A DNA stretch of 64,000 nucleotides from assembly GCA_028278645.1 (NCBI GenBank), contig JANQDZ010000039.1, positions 1-64,000 on the forward strand. Direction: 5' to 3'. This document shows positions 25,445-34,040 of this stretch, piece by piece. Numbering within the stretch: position 1 is the stretch's first letter; every line of letters starts with the position of its first letter. The notes under the pieces are model-generated. The model worked only from the letters and a program-made list of their open reading frames with translations, was not told the origin of the DNA and did not search any database. Both the position numbers and the translations under genes were made by a program. Source of the DNA: Longimicrobiales bacterium. GTDB lineage: Bacteria > Gemmatimonadota > Gemmatimonadetes > Longimicrobiales > Gaopeijiaceae.

Positions 25445-28400
25445 ATGAGGACCCTGCGCTTTTTGACGTTCTTTTGCTTTCTGGCTTCGTTTTTTGCCTT
25501 GACTCAGGCTGGAGCGACCGCGCCTGAACCCATCAGGTTCATGATGAATCCCCATGTTCATGGGGAACTAATCACCTTCTCCTACCAGGGCGATATCTGG
25601 ATCGTGGAGCGGGATGGAACCCTCGTCAGGCGCCTTACGAACCACCTGGCCAGGGACGTTTCCCCCCGGTTTTCCCCGGACGGGCAGCAGATCGCCTTCT
25701 CTTCCAACCGCTTCGGGAACCACGACGTGTTTTTGGTGGGGGTGGAGGGAGGGGAGCCCACCCAGCTCACCTTCCGTACAGAGGCCAGAGTGGGGGATGT
25801 CGTGGAAGGTTGGACCCGGGACGGCCGGATCATGTTCGCCACCTCCCGGGGGGTCATGAGTCGTTTCTATTCACCTCTCTATACGGTCTCTCCTGAAGGG
25901 GACCTCCCAGTGCCCATGGAGATGGACCAGGCTCGGAACGCGGCCGAGAGCCTCGATGGCCGGTACCTGGTGTTCAACCGGGCGGGCCTGAGTACCTCCC
26001 GGAAGGGCCAGAAGGGGAATCGAACGACCGACATCTGGATCCTGGACCGCCGATCCGGGGACTTCACGAGGCTCACCGATCCCATCTCCAACCCGGAGAT
26101 GGAGGGATTCCGGGAGCACGTTCACGACGCCATCCCCATGTGGGGCGCCGACGATATGATCTACTTCGTGAGCGAGCGGGACGGGATCTTCAACCTCTGG
26201 AGAATGTCGCCGGACGGCGGGAACATCTCTCAGGTAACCCGTCATACACAGGGAGGGGTGAAGTACCCGGCCATCAGCAACGACGGCCGGACCATCGTCT
26301 ACACCAACGATCATGAGCTCTTCGTCCTGGACGTCCCCAATGGGACGCCCCAGGAGGTTTCGGTGGAATTGGCCTTCGATCCCTCCATCAACCAGGTGGA
26401 GTGGGTGGAGGTGGAGGACCAGGCCCAGGGGTTTGCCGCACACCCGGGCGGCGACATGGTGGCGGTGGATTCCCGGGGGGAGATCTTCATCGTCCCGGCC
26501 GACTCGGAGAAGGGTGAAAAGAGCCAGGTCACCTCCTCGGCCTGGAGAGACCGCTACCAGAAGTTCTCTCCCAACGGGGAGTATCTGGCCCACATCTCCG
26601 ACGAAGGAGCGGAAGAACAGCTTTGGGTGACCGAGTTGGCCACGGGTGAACGCCGAAAGCTCACCGACCACGATTCCTATAAGAGCGCCAACTACGTCTG
26701 GTCTCCGGACTCGGAGCGCATCGCCTTTGTCGCCGCAAACCGCCTTTTTGAGGTGGATGTGGGCTCCGGCCGCACGACCGAGCTGGCCTACAACCGGAAT
26801 CGAGGCTTCAACCTCCGCGAGTACTCGCCGGACGGGCGCTGGTTGGTGTTCTCCAGGAGCGACCTGGACGAGGACTCGGAGGTATACCTCTTCGAGGTCG
26901 ATTCCCGCAGGGAACTCAACGTTACCCAGGATCCATTCCGGGACTACGACGGGGTTTTGACCCCCGATGCCGCTTTCATCGTGTTCCGCTCGTCCCGAGA
27001 TGCCGGCACCCCGCACCTTTTTGTTGCATCCCTCGATGCCCTCACGGAGGACCCCGATGACCCCTTGGTGAAAGGCCGGGATGAGGAAGAGGAAGACGAG
27101 GAGGAGGATCGTCGAGGGAGCGGGGGAGACGAGGAGGAAGCGCCGACGGCCCTGACCGTGGACCCGGACGGGATCCGCGAGCGGGCCAAACAGCTCACGT
27201 CAGGGAGTAACGGTGCCGGGTCCTACTTCCTTTCGGCCGATGGTGAGACGGTCTACTACACTTCTTCCGACGACGAAGGGGCTGGCCTGTTCTCCGTGCC
27301 TGTGGCGGGGGGTGAATCCCGGAAGGTGGCGTCGGGAAGCTTTTCCAACATCCAACCGACCAAGGATCGAAGGGCCATCTTCTTCGGACGAGGTAGGGGT
27401 CAGATTCACCATATGTCCCTCTCAAGCGCCAGGCCCGAGCAAGTGGAGTTCTCCTTCTCGGTAAAGGTCGATCATCGAGCCGAATGGGAGCAAATCTTCG
27501 AAGAAGCCTGGCGGGTCATGAAGTTCCGTTTCTATGACCCGAACATGCACGGGAAGGATTGGGACGCCATTAAGGCTCACTACAAGCCCCTACTGGCCCA
27601 TGTTGGCACCTATGAGGATGCCCATGACCTGGCGAACCAGATGATCGGTGAGCTCAACGCTTCCCACGTGGGGGTTCGGGGTTCGTCGAGCGTGAGCATG
27701 GAGTCGGAATATGCCACCCGTGAGACCGGGGTGGAATTGGAGGCGGCCCAGGGTGGGTACCGGGTCAGTCATGTCTACCGCGACGGCCCGGCCGACAAAG
27801 AGTGGCTGGACATCGAGGTCGGGGATTACGTCCTGGCTATCGACGACCAGGAAATCCGACCGCCGGAAAACTACTGGAAGATCCTGAACCACGTCCTCAA
27901 CGAATACGTCACGCTCCGTGTGGCCGACTCCCCAGGCGGAGCCAACGCACGGGACCAAAGAGTGCGGACGGCGACCTCCCTCAGGAGCGTCCGTTATCTG
28001 GAGTGGGTGGAGAAGAATCGGGAATTTGTGGAACAGGAATCCGGCGGGAGGATCGCCTACGTCCACATCGAGGGCATGAACCAACCCTCATTGCGGATCT
28101 TCGAGAACGAGATCAACCGTTTTTGGAATGCCGAGGGGATTATCGTCGACATCCGCTACAACGGCGGAGGGAACACCGACCAGCAGATTCTGGATATTCT
28201 GGAGAGGCGTCCCTACGAATACTGGAACAATCGGTGGGCGGCGCCCAGCTCCGGCAGACGCCCGAGGCAGGCAATCGCCGGACCGAAGGTCATGCTCATC
28301 AATGCCCGATCGGGGTCGGACAGCGAGGTAACTCCCCTGGGGTTCCGGGATCTCGGACTTGGAAGCATCGTGGGGAACCCCACGGCGGCAGCGGTAATCG

Positions 28401-28654
28401 CCACCGGGAGTTATGGCCTGATCCACGGCGGATCGATCCGAACCCCGGGATCTTTGGTCGTGAACTACGATCCAACAAAACCCCACAACCACGGCATCAA
28501 TCTCGAAAACTACGGAGTAGCCCCGGATGTCTTCGTCTGGAACACCCCTGAAGACGAATTGGCCGGCTACGACCGAGAGCTGAAGGCAGCGGTGGACGAG
28601 GCTCTCAGGATGCTGGCAGCGGGGCTTTATCAGTACCAGGGGGGAGAGCTCTGA
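25445..28654 (+). CDS. Tricorn-type protease (S41 family)
   Basis: A very large (1069-residue) peptidase, here with a signal peptide (ending TQAGATA), so extracytoplasmic. The order is a six- then seven-bladed beta-propeller (WD40/PD40-like repeats such as FSPDGQQIAFSSNR), an acidic low-complexity linker (KGRDEEEEDEEED) near residue 540-570, a core helical domain, a PDZ domain (VSHVYRDGPADKEWLDIEVG) and the C-terminal S41 domain with catalytic Ser958 in NARSGSDSEVTP. Tricorn trims oligopeptides to di- and tripeptides. ATG 25445 follows GGAG by six bases; a GTG at 25433 is less likely. Confidence 0.93.
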   Translation: MRTLRFLTFFCFLASFFALTQAGATAPEPIRFMMNPHVHGELITFSYQGDIWIVERDGTLVRRLTNHLARDVSPRFSPDGQQIAFSSNRFGNHDVFLVGVEGGEPTQLTFRTEARVGDVVEGWTRDGRIMFATSRGVMSRFYSPLYTVSPEGDLPVPMEMDQARNAAESLDGRYLVFNRAGLSTSRKGQKGNRTTDIWILDRRSGDFTRLTDPISNPEMEGFREHVHDAIPMWGADDMIYFVSERDGIFNLWRMSPDGGNISQVTRHTQGGVKYPAISNDGRTIVYTNDHELFVLDVPNGTPQEVSVELAFDPSINQVEWVEVEDQAQGFAAHPGGDMVAVDSRGEIFIVPADSEKGEKSQVTSSAWRDRYQKFSPNGEYLAHISDEGAEEQLWVTELATGERRKLTDHDSYKSANYVWSPDSERIAFVAANRLFEVDVGSGRTTELAYNRNRGFNLREYSPDGRWLVFSRSDLDEDSEVYLFEVDSRRELNVTQDPFRDYDGVLTPDAAFIVFRSSRDAGTPHLFVASLDALTEDPDDPLVKGRDEEEEDEEEDRRGSGGDEEEAPTALTVDPDGIRERAKQLTSGSNGAGSYFLSADGETVYYTSSDDEGAGLFSVPVAGGESRKVASGSFSNIQPTKDRRAIFFGRGRGQIHHMSLSSARPEQVEFSFSVKVDHRAEWEQIFEEAWRVMKFRFYDPNMHGKDWDAIKAHYKPLLAHVGTYEDAHDLANQMIGELNASHVGVRGSSSVSMESEYATRETGVELEAAQGGYRVSHVYRDGPADKEWLDIEVGDYVLAIDDQEIRPPENYWKILNHVLNEYVTLRVADSPGGANARDQRVRTATSLRSVRYLEWVEKNREFVEQESGGRIAYVHIEGMNQPSLRIFENEINRFWNAEGIIVDIRYNGGGNTDQQILDILERRPYEYWNNRWAAPSSGRRPRQAIAGPKVMLINARSGSDSEVTPLGFRDLGLGSIVGNPTAAAVIATGSYGLIHGGSIRTPGSLVVNYDPTKPHNHGINLENYGVAPDVFVWNTPEDELAGYDRELKAAVDEALRMLAAGLYQYQGGEL

Positions 28655-28700
28655 GGAGCGGCGCAAGGAGCAGAGCAAGGAGCAGCCCAAGGAGCAGCGC
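28653..28700. repeat. 12-nt minisatellite with repeated Shine-Dalgarno-like motifs
   Basis: Units at 28665-28676, 28677-28688 and 28689-28700 share AAGGAGCAGNGC, preceded by a degenerate copy at 28653-28664. Each carries an AAGGAG core. The array begins at the tricorn stop codon and ends 19 bases before the next gene, whose own GGAG is at 28710-28713. It looks like slippage of a ribosome-binding-like stretch. Confidence 0.8.
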
Positions 28701-28719
28701 CGGGTGACTGGAGCGAGCA

Positions 28720-29517
28720 ATGCCTATCCATGACGGCTACGCCAGGATTACGCCCTTCGAACTTCTTTTACCTGAGGAGGGCTTTGCCGACGAGCGGTTT
28801 CCCTTGATCCAAAAAGAGGCGGAGGAGCGGAAGGTGGATCTCTCCCACCCCGAGAGGTTTGCGTTGTTGAGTGAGGCCGGATCCGTCCTCCGAGAAATCC
28901 GCGGGGAGGAGGACGATCCTCAGCTTATTCATCAGTTCGGGATTCTGCTATACCACGCCTTCCATTTCTGGAAGGAGGGACTCCCGTTCTTTCAGTTGGA
29001 AACCGGTGCGGTGCGATATCTCGTTGAGGCCGGACCGGGAGAGGGTGGCTGGGGAGCCTCCCTACCCGGCGCCGCAGGGTACGTTCAACTTCCCCAGCAC
29101 CTCTTATGGGTCCCTGGCGGAGAGGGGGTCCAACCGGAATCGGTGGATGGGTTCTTCTGGTCTGCCCCTGAATCGGACGACCTCTCACTCCTGCTCGTGA
29201 TGGGAATACGAAAAGACAGGCCCGGTGTGAGCGTCGTACCTCTACCGAACCTTCCCCTTCCGGCGGCTGGGGAGTGGGCCACGCTGACCGTGAGGCCGGA
29301 TGGGGACGATTTTCGCAGCTCCCTCCCTGGAGCCGACCTGGAGAATCTCTACGGTTTGGAGGCCGGTGCAGAGGCGGTGAAGCTGGCCATGCGAGTGTTC
29401 TGGTACCTGGACACGTTTCCGGCCGCCGTGGCCGATGGAAAGCCCGCTGGGGACGTAGGTGACGGGCCGATCCCCAGCCGTTTGACGGCCCGGAGGATCG
29501 TGCTGAGGGAGGACTGA
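28720..29517 (+). CDS. Hypothetical protein upstream of nth
   Basis: I do not recognise this gene. The 265-residue soluble protein has no signal peptide or membrane helix. It is acidic, with phrases such as LLPEEGFADERFPLIQKEAE and FGILLYHAFHFWKEGLPFF. ATG at 28720 follows GGAG by six bases. Its stop overlaps the start of nth (TGATG), so the two are co-translated; the minisatellite separates it from the tricorn gene. No enzymatic residues can be proposed. Confidence 0.75.
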   Translation: MPIHDGYARITPFELLLPEEGFADERFPLIQKEAEERKVDLSHPERFALLSEAGSVLREIRGEEDDPQLIHQFGILLYHAFHFWKEGLPFFQLETGAVRYLVEAGPGEGGWGASLPGAAGYVQLPQHLLWVPGGEGVQPESVDGFFWSAPESDDLSLLLVMGIRKDRPGVSVVPLPNLPLPAAGEWATLTVRPDGDDFRSSLPGADLENLYGLEAGAEAVKLAMRVFWYLDTFPAAVADGKPAGDVGDGPIPSRLTARRIVLRED

Positions 29518-30167
29518 TGCCGAGGGAGTCCAAAAAGGCGAAGAGGGAGAGGGCTGCGGCCATCTTTCAGCTGCTGGAGAAGGAACACCCCACCGCCCGC
29601 ACCGCCCTCGATCACAGGGATCCGTTCGAGTTGGCGGTAGCGACCGTGCTGTCGGCTCAGTGCACCGATGAACGGGTCAACATGGTGACTCCGGAGTTGT
29701 TTCGCCGGTATCCAGACCCAGCCACTCTGGCAAAAGCGTCCCAAAAAGACCTCGAGGGCGTGATCCACTCCACCGGTTTCTTCCGGAACAAGGCGAAGAA
29801 CCTGATCGGGATGGCCCAGGCCATTCAAAAAGACCACCAGGGTGAGCTCCCTAGAACGTTGGCAGAGCTCGTGAAGCTCCCCGGGATAGGTAGGAAGACG
29901 GCGAATGTGATCCTGGGCAACGCTTTCGGAATCGACGAGGGGGTGGTGGTGGATACTCACGTGAAGCGCCTATCAGGCCGCATGGGCTTCAGCCGTGAAT
30001 CGACGCCAGAGAAGATTGAGCTGGACCTGATGGACGTGTTCCCTCGGGACCGGTGGACTCCCCTCTCACACCTTCTCATCTTCCACGGCCGGGGCCCGTG
30101 CCCTGCACGGAAACCACGCTGCGCGGAATGTGTGGTGGCCCACCTCTGTCCGTCGTCTACGGTATAG
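29517..30167 (+). CDS. nth: Endonuclease III (DNA glycosylase/AP lyase)
   Basis: Base-excision repair glycosylase removing oxidised pyrimidines and nicking abasic sites. The 216 residues carry the helix-hairpin-helix LPGIGRKTANVILG with catalytic Lys127, catalytic Asp146 (VVVDTHVKRL) and the [4Fe-4S] ligands Cys195, Cys202, Cys205 and Cys211 in the exact C-x6-C-x2-C-x5-C spacing. Start overlaps the preceding stop by one base. It converges with the acyltransferase gene, 66 bases downstream. Confidence 0.96.
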   Translation: MPRESKKAKRERAAAIFQLLEKEHPTARTALDHRDPFELAVATVLSAQCTDERVNMVTPELFRRYPDPATLAKASQKDLEGVIHSTGFFRNKAKNLIGMAQAIQKDHQGELPRTLAELVKLPGIGRKTANVILGNAFGIDEGVVVDTHVKRLSGRMGFSRESTPEKIELDLMDVFPRDRWTPLSHLLIFHGRGPCPARKPRCAECVVAHLCPSSTV

Positions 30168-30233
30168 GCAGGAGACGTCTGGCACCATCCGGACCGCAGA
30201 GGGAGGGAAGGACCGAGCCCGCTCGGGCCAGGG

Positions 30234-31622
30234 TCAGCCGGGTTCCTCCGGGCCCGTTTCTCCTTCCCGAGCAGAGGCACGGTCACCGGCTTCCATCCTC
30301 AACCCGATTCGGTCGAACTCCTTCACCAACTCCGCCCGCATTGCACCGAGACGTTCCCTTCGGTCCCGCTGGAAAGCGACTCGGAAGAAGAGCTTCACAT
30401 CCTCCTCCACTCTGATCCACCGCTCGTGCCAGGCGATGGCCAAGAGGCCCAACGGGACCAGGATTAGTCCAATACCCAGGGCCCACGTCCAACCACCGTA
30501 CCACCAGGCCAGGAAGGTCCATCCCACCAGGGTGATGATTGCCAGCAGTGCTGAGGCAGAGAACTTCCAGGTCGATAACGCTTCCCGTTCAGGGTGGATG
30601 CGTCGAACAATCACCCGGGACAGAAGGTAGACCGGAAGCCAGGCCACGATACCTACCGCCGCAAACGGAGCCTCCAGCAGCAGGATGCTCCCCTCCACCA
30701 GGGCATACTTGATCGTGGCGCCGGTCCGGTATTTTGGCGGGACGCCGGCCTCACCGGCTCCCAGAAGCCCAGCCGCTCGCTCCAGGGCTCTCACCCGGCG
30801 AGCTAGCCGCCTGTATCTCTCCGGGTCCTCGGTTCTGAGCCAGGTCGCTCCCCTGGCGAACAGCTTGAGCCGAGGCATCCTTTCACCAAGGGTTTCTCGC
30901 TCCCGCCATTGGACAAGGCCCACCTCTCGGGCGTAAACCCTTTCGGCGACTTCGATGAGCTCTCTCTCCCGGGGAGACTCGGCGTTCAGAGTGACCTCTT
31001 CCAGGCCGTCCCTTATTTTTTCCGTAAGGTCTCGAACCGCCTCACGCTCCCGGGTGGAGTAGGCGTCTTTCCAGGCTGAGACCTCGATGGGTTTCCCGAC
31101 CTGGGCTACGACCCGGCCCCGGAAAAAGGCCTTCCGAACGTAGGTCAGACCTACCGGGAGGAGCTTTAACCCGAGGCTCCAATCTTTGCCCGTTTCGGCC
31201 TGGAAGGCGATGCGAGCTGTACCGGTCCTCAGGGGCGCCAGCGAGGCTTCGGAATGAGAGAGCCCCTCCGGATAGATCTGTATGGCTTCTCCGTTGTGGA
31301 GGGCTTCCACCGCTGCGTCGAACGTTCCCCGGTTCTTCCTCATCTCCCCGGGGAAATCCTGTTTCCGGTAAACGGGGAGTCCCCCCATCGCTCGGAGGAT
31401 GTACCCGAGGATCTTTTGATCGAAGAGGGGTGCTTTGGCGAGGGGCCTGGTCTGGCGGTCCAAGATCCGGATCAGGACGAGGGGGTCCATTAGGGAGTTC
31501 GGGTGGTTGGCAACCACCACGAGGGGGCCGTCGGGAACCGGCCCACCCTGTCGCTCCACATGGAAGAATACTCCGGCTGTCCAGCCGAAGAACTTTGAGA
31601 GGAGGGTTTTTCCCTTCGTCAT
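30234..31622 (-). CDS. PlsC-like glycerolipid acyltransferase
   Basis: A 462-residue membrane-associated acyltransferase, probably acylating lysophospholipid or glycerol-phosphate. Motif I is NHPNSLMDP (an H-x5-D form seen in GPAT/DHAPAT-like members), followed by YPEGLSHSE (motif III) and a Pro-rich VVVANHP context. The C terminus has two to four hydrophobic helices (SILLLEAPFAAVGIVAWLPV, LLAIITLVGWTFLAWWYGG), longer than simple PlsC of about 240 residues. The open frame reaches 31832, but ATG 31622 starts the conserved part; no clear ribosome binding site is visible, so the start is uncertain. Divergent from the S9 gene. Confidence 0.82.
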   Translation of the reverse strand: MTKGKTLLSKFFGWTAGVFFHVERQGGPVPDGPLVVVANHPNSLMDPLVLIRILDRQTRPLAKAPLFDQKILGYILRAMGGLPVYRKQDFPGEMRKNRGTFDAAVEALHNGEAIQIYPEGLSHSEASLAPLRTGTARIAFQAETGKDWSLGLKLLPVGLTYVRKAFFRGRVVAQVGKPIEVSAWKDAYSTREREAVRDLTEKIRDGLEEVTLNAESPRERELIEVAERVYAREVGLVQWRERETLGERMPRLKLFARGATWLRTEDPERYRRLARRVRALERAAGLLGAGEAGVPPKYRTGATIKYALVEGSILLLEAPFAAVGIVAWLPVYLLSRVIVRRIHPEREALSTWKFSASALLAIITLVGWTFLAWWYGGWTWALGIGLILVPLGLLAIAWHERWIRVEEDVKLFFRVAFQRDRRERLGAMRAELVKEFDRIGLRMEAGDRASAREGETGPEEPG

Positions 31623-31779
31623 AAGGTTGGAAGCGTGACTCTGGGAGGGGAAAAAGGCAAGAGATGCCTCTCCTGGCACCGGAGGAAAGAGTCGGTTTGG
31701 GTGGTCGCCCTTTTGGGGGCGGACCCCGATATTGTTCGAATCTTCCAAGTTGCTTCCCCTGAGATGGAAGGAATCGACC

Positions 31780-33981
31780 ATGCGCATCATTCTCTGGACC
31801 GCGATCCTCTTGGCCCTCTCCTCCCCTCTCATTGTCTGTACCGACCCCCCGCCCGCGGTGCCGGCGCAGGAGTTCCCGGATGTTTTTGCGCCTCCGGAAG
31901 GGCGCCCGCTCAGGATCGAAGACTACTATGAAACCCCCAACCTTCGGGGATTGGTGGTGTCCCCGGACGGTGCTTGGGTGGCTTTGGCGATTGCCCATCC
32001 CGTGGAGGAGACAAACGGAGACATCCACCAGGTGTGGATCGTCCGATCGAACGGATCGGAGCCGCCGACTCCCATACAACATGAAGGGGAGGACGTGATG
32101 GCCCCGTCCTGGGGGGAGGATGGTCGCCTGTTTTATACGAAGGACGGGAGATGGAGCATCGATCCCTCCGATCCCGTGGCGTCCCTCCGGTCCGAGGTCT
32201 CCGAGGACCCTCGGGGCAACGTGAGCCCGGACGGATTCTGGGTGGCCTCGCTGGAAGAGTCCCCGAGGATGGAGGAACTCACGCCGGCTCTTAGCGAGTT
32301 CGAGCTTCGGCACGAAGAACGTTTCCGGGGCGTCCAGTTCGACTGGCTGAACTTCCAACGCGACGGAGCCCCGTTTCCGAATCCCGATCCCACGGCCCGG
32401 AATCCCAGGGAGATCGTCGTGATTCCGGCGGAGGGTGGGGCTTCCCTCGAGGGTGATGAAACAGCCGAGGCAACCCGGCTGACCGATCTCGGGCTCCGGC
32501 CGGGGGATCCCGTCTGGCACCCCGATTCCAACGTGTTGGCTTTCACCGCCGATCCCGATTGGAAAGACGAGTTGCGCTATGGGCGGCCGGACATCTGGCT
32601 CGTCACGGTTGGGGGGGAGTTGGTTCGACTCACCGACGATGGGTGGAGTTACGGCTCACTGGCATTCTCCCCGGACGGAAGGTTCCTGTCCTACGTGGGA
32701 GGATATGGGACCGACATGGTCAAGGAACAACGACTGGACCACGGTGGCCCCAGGGACCTCTTCTTGGTGGCTCTGGAGGCCGGGTTGCCGGTGGGGCTGG
32801 AGTCCGGGGGCGCGGAATCCGGGGGAACCCCACCCGCCATGAACTTGACGGCGGACTGGGATCTGGATCCCAGCGGTCCGCTCTGGTCCCCCGACTCGGA
32901 GCACATCTACTTCCGGGCAGAGAAAAGCGGGGGGACCCACCTCTTTCGTGTGCCGGTGGAGGGCGGACCGGTAGAGCAGATCACAGGTGGGGAGAGGAGC
33001 TACAACTCCATACAGATCTCCGAAGACTTCTCGACGATGGTTTATACCCTCGGCCTCTTCGAGACTCCGGCCGACGTGTTTGCATCGGAGCTGGACGGCT
33101 CCGGAGAGCGAAGGCTGACGGACTTGTACTCAGAGTTGCGAGAGGAGGTCACGTTGAGCCGAGCAGAGCCTCTCCTCTACCCCAGCTACGACGGCACCCC
33201 CATTGAGGGCTGGATCCTCTACCCCTACGGATACGACCCATCGGACGGCCCGTACCCCATGATCGTCCACAGCCACGGAGGTCCCCACTCGGCCTCCGGC
33301 TACGGGTTCAGTTTCAAGCACCAGTTGTTCGCAGCGAACGGATACTTCGTCCTCCAGACCAACTTCCGAAGCTCCACCGGTTACGGGACGGACTTCAAGT
33401 GGGCCACCTGGGGTGCATGGGGGGACAAAGATGGCGAAGACGTCATGGCGGGAATCGACTATGCGATCTCGAACTTCGCCATCGACCCGGACCGTGTGGC
33501 CTCTATTGGCCATTCCTACGGTGGGTTCATGACCAATTGGCTCATCTCCCGGTATCCAGGTCGATTCGCGGCCGCGGCCGCCGGGGCGGGGATCGTTAAC
33601 TGGGTAAGCGACTACGGGACCGCCGATATCGCCCGGACCAAAGAGACCGAGTTCTTCGGGACTCCATGGGAAGCGGAAGCTCTCGACCGGCTTATCCGCC
33701 AGTCTCCTCTCACATACGCGGGTCAGGTGACGGCTCCGACCCTCTTCGTGCATGGCGAACTGGATGAACGGGTACCGTACTCCGAAGCCGAGCAGATGTA
33801 CGTCGCGCTGAAGAAAAACGGAGTCCCTGCAAAGATGATCCAGTATGAGGGGCAGGCCCACGGGATTCGAGGTCATTGGAACAACGTCCACCGCATGCTG
33901 AACGAGTTGAGGTGGTTCGATCGGTGGATGAAGGTGGCTGGGGAAGGGCCTTCCGAGGATGTGGATGGGGGGGACCGATGA
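31780..33981 (+). CDS. S9-family prolyl oligopeptidase/acylaminoacyl peptidase, exported
   Basis: A 733-residue serine peptidase with an export signal ending in a possible lipobox (SSPLIVC). The N-terminal part is a PD40-type beta-propeller (LVVSPDGAWVALAI, FSPDGRFLSYVG). The C-terminal alpha/beta hydrolase has catalytic Ser579 in GHSYGGFMTNW, Asp662 in GELDERVPYSEAEQM and His694 in EGQAHGI, so it is complete. ATG 31780 begins the signal peptide; an upstream ATG at 31732 adds 16 polar residues. It is the first of three consecutive plus-strand genes with M14 and CheY-like products downstream. Confidence 0.92.
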   Translation: MRIILWTAILLALSSPLIVCTDPPPAVPAQEFPDVFAPPEGRPLRIEDYYETPNLRGLVVSPDGAWVALAIAHPVEETNGDIHQVWIVRSNGSEPPTPIQHEGEDVMAPSWGEDGRLFYTKDGRWSIDPSDPVASLRSEVSEDPRGNVSPDGFWVASLEESPRMEELTPALSEFELRHEERFRGVQFDWLNFQRDGAPFPNPDPTARNPREIVVIPAEGGASLEGDETAEATRLTDLGLRPGDPVWHPDSNVLAFTADPDWKDELRYGRPDIWLVTVGGELVRLTDDGWSYGSLAFSPDGRFLSYVGGYGTDMVKEQRLDHGGPRDLFLVALEAGLPVGLESGGAESGGTPPAMNLTADWDLDPSGPLWSPDSEHIYFRAEKSGGTHLFRVPVEGGPVEQITGGERSYNSIQISEDFSTMVYTLGLFETPADVFASELDGSGERRLTDLYSELREEVTLSRAEPLLYPSYDGTPIEGWILYPYGYDPSDGPYPMIVHSHGGPHSASGYGFSFKHQLFAANGYFVLQTNFRSSTGYGTDFKWATWGAWGDKDGEDVMAGIDYAISNFAIDPDRVASIGHSYGGFMTNWLISRYPGRFAAAAAGAGIVNWVSDYGTADIARTKETEFFGTPWEAEALDRLIRQSPLTYAGQVTAPTLFVHGELDERVPYSEAEQMYVALKKNGVPAKMIQYEGQAHGIRGHWNNVHRMLNELRWFDRWMKVAGEGPSEDVDGGDR

Positions 33982-34040
33982 GAGCCGTCCTCGTATACAT
34001 GCTTACGGAGTAGAACCCTCTTCCTTCTGGAGAGAGAGCG

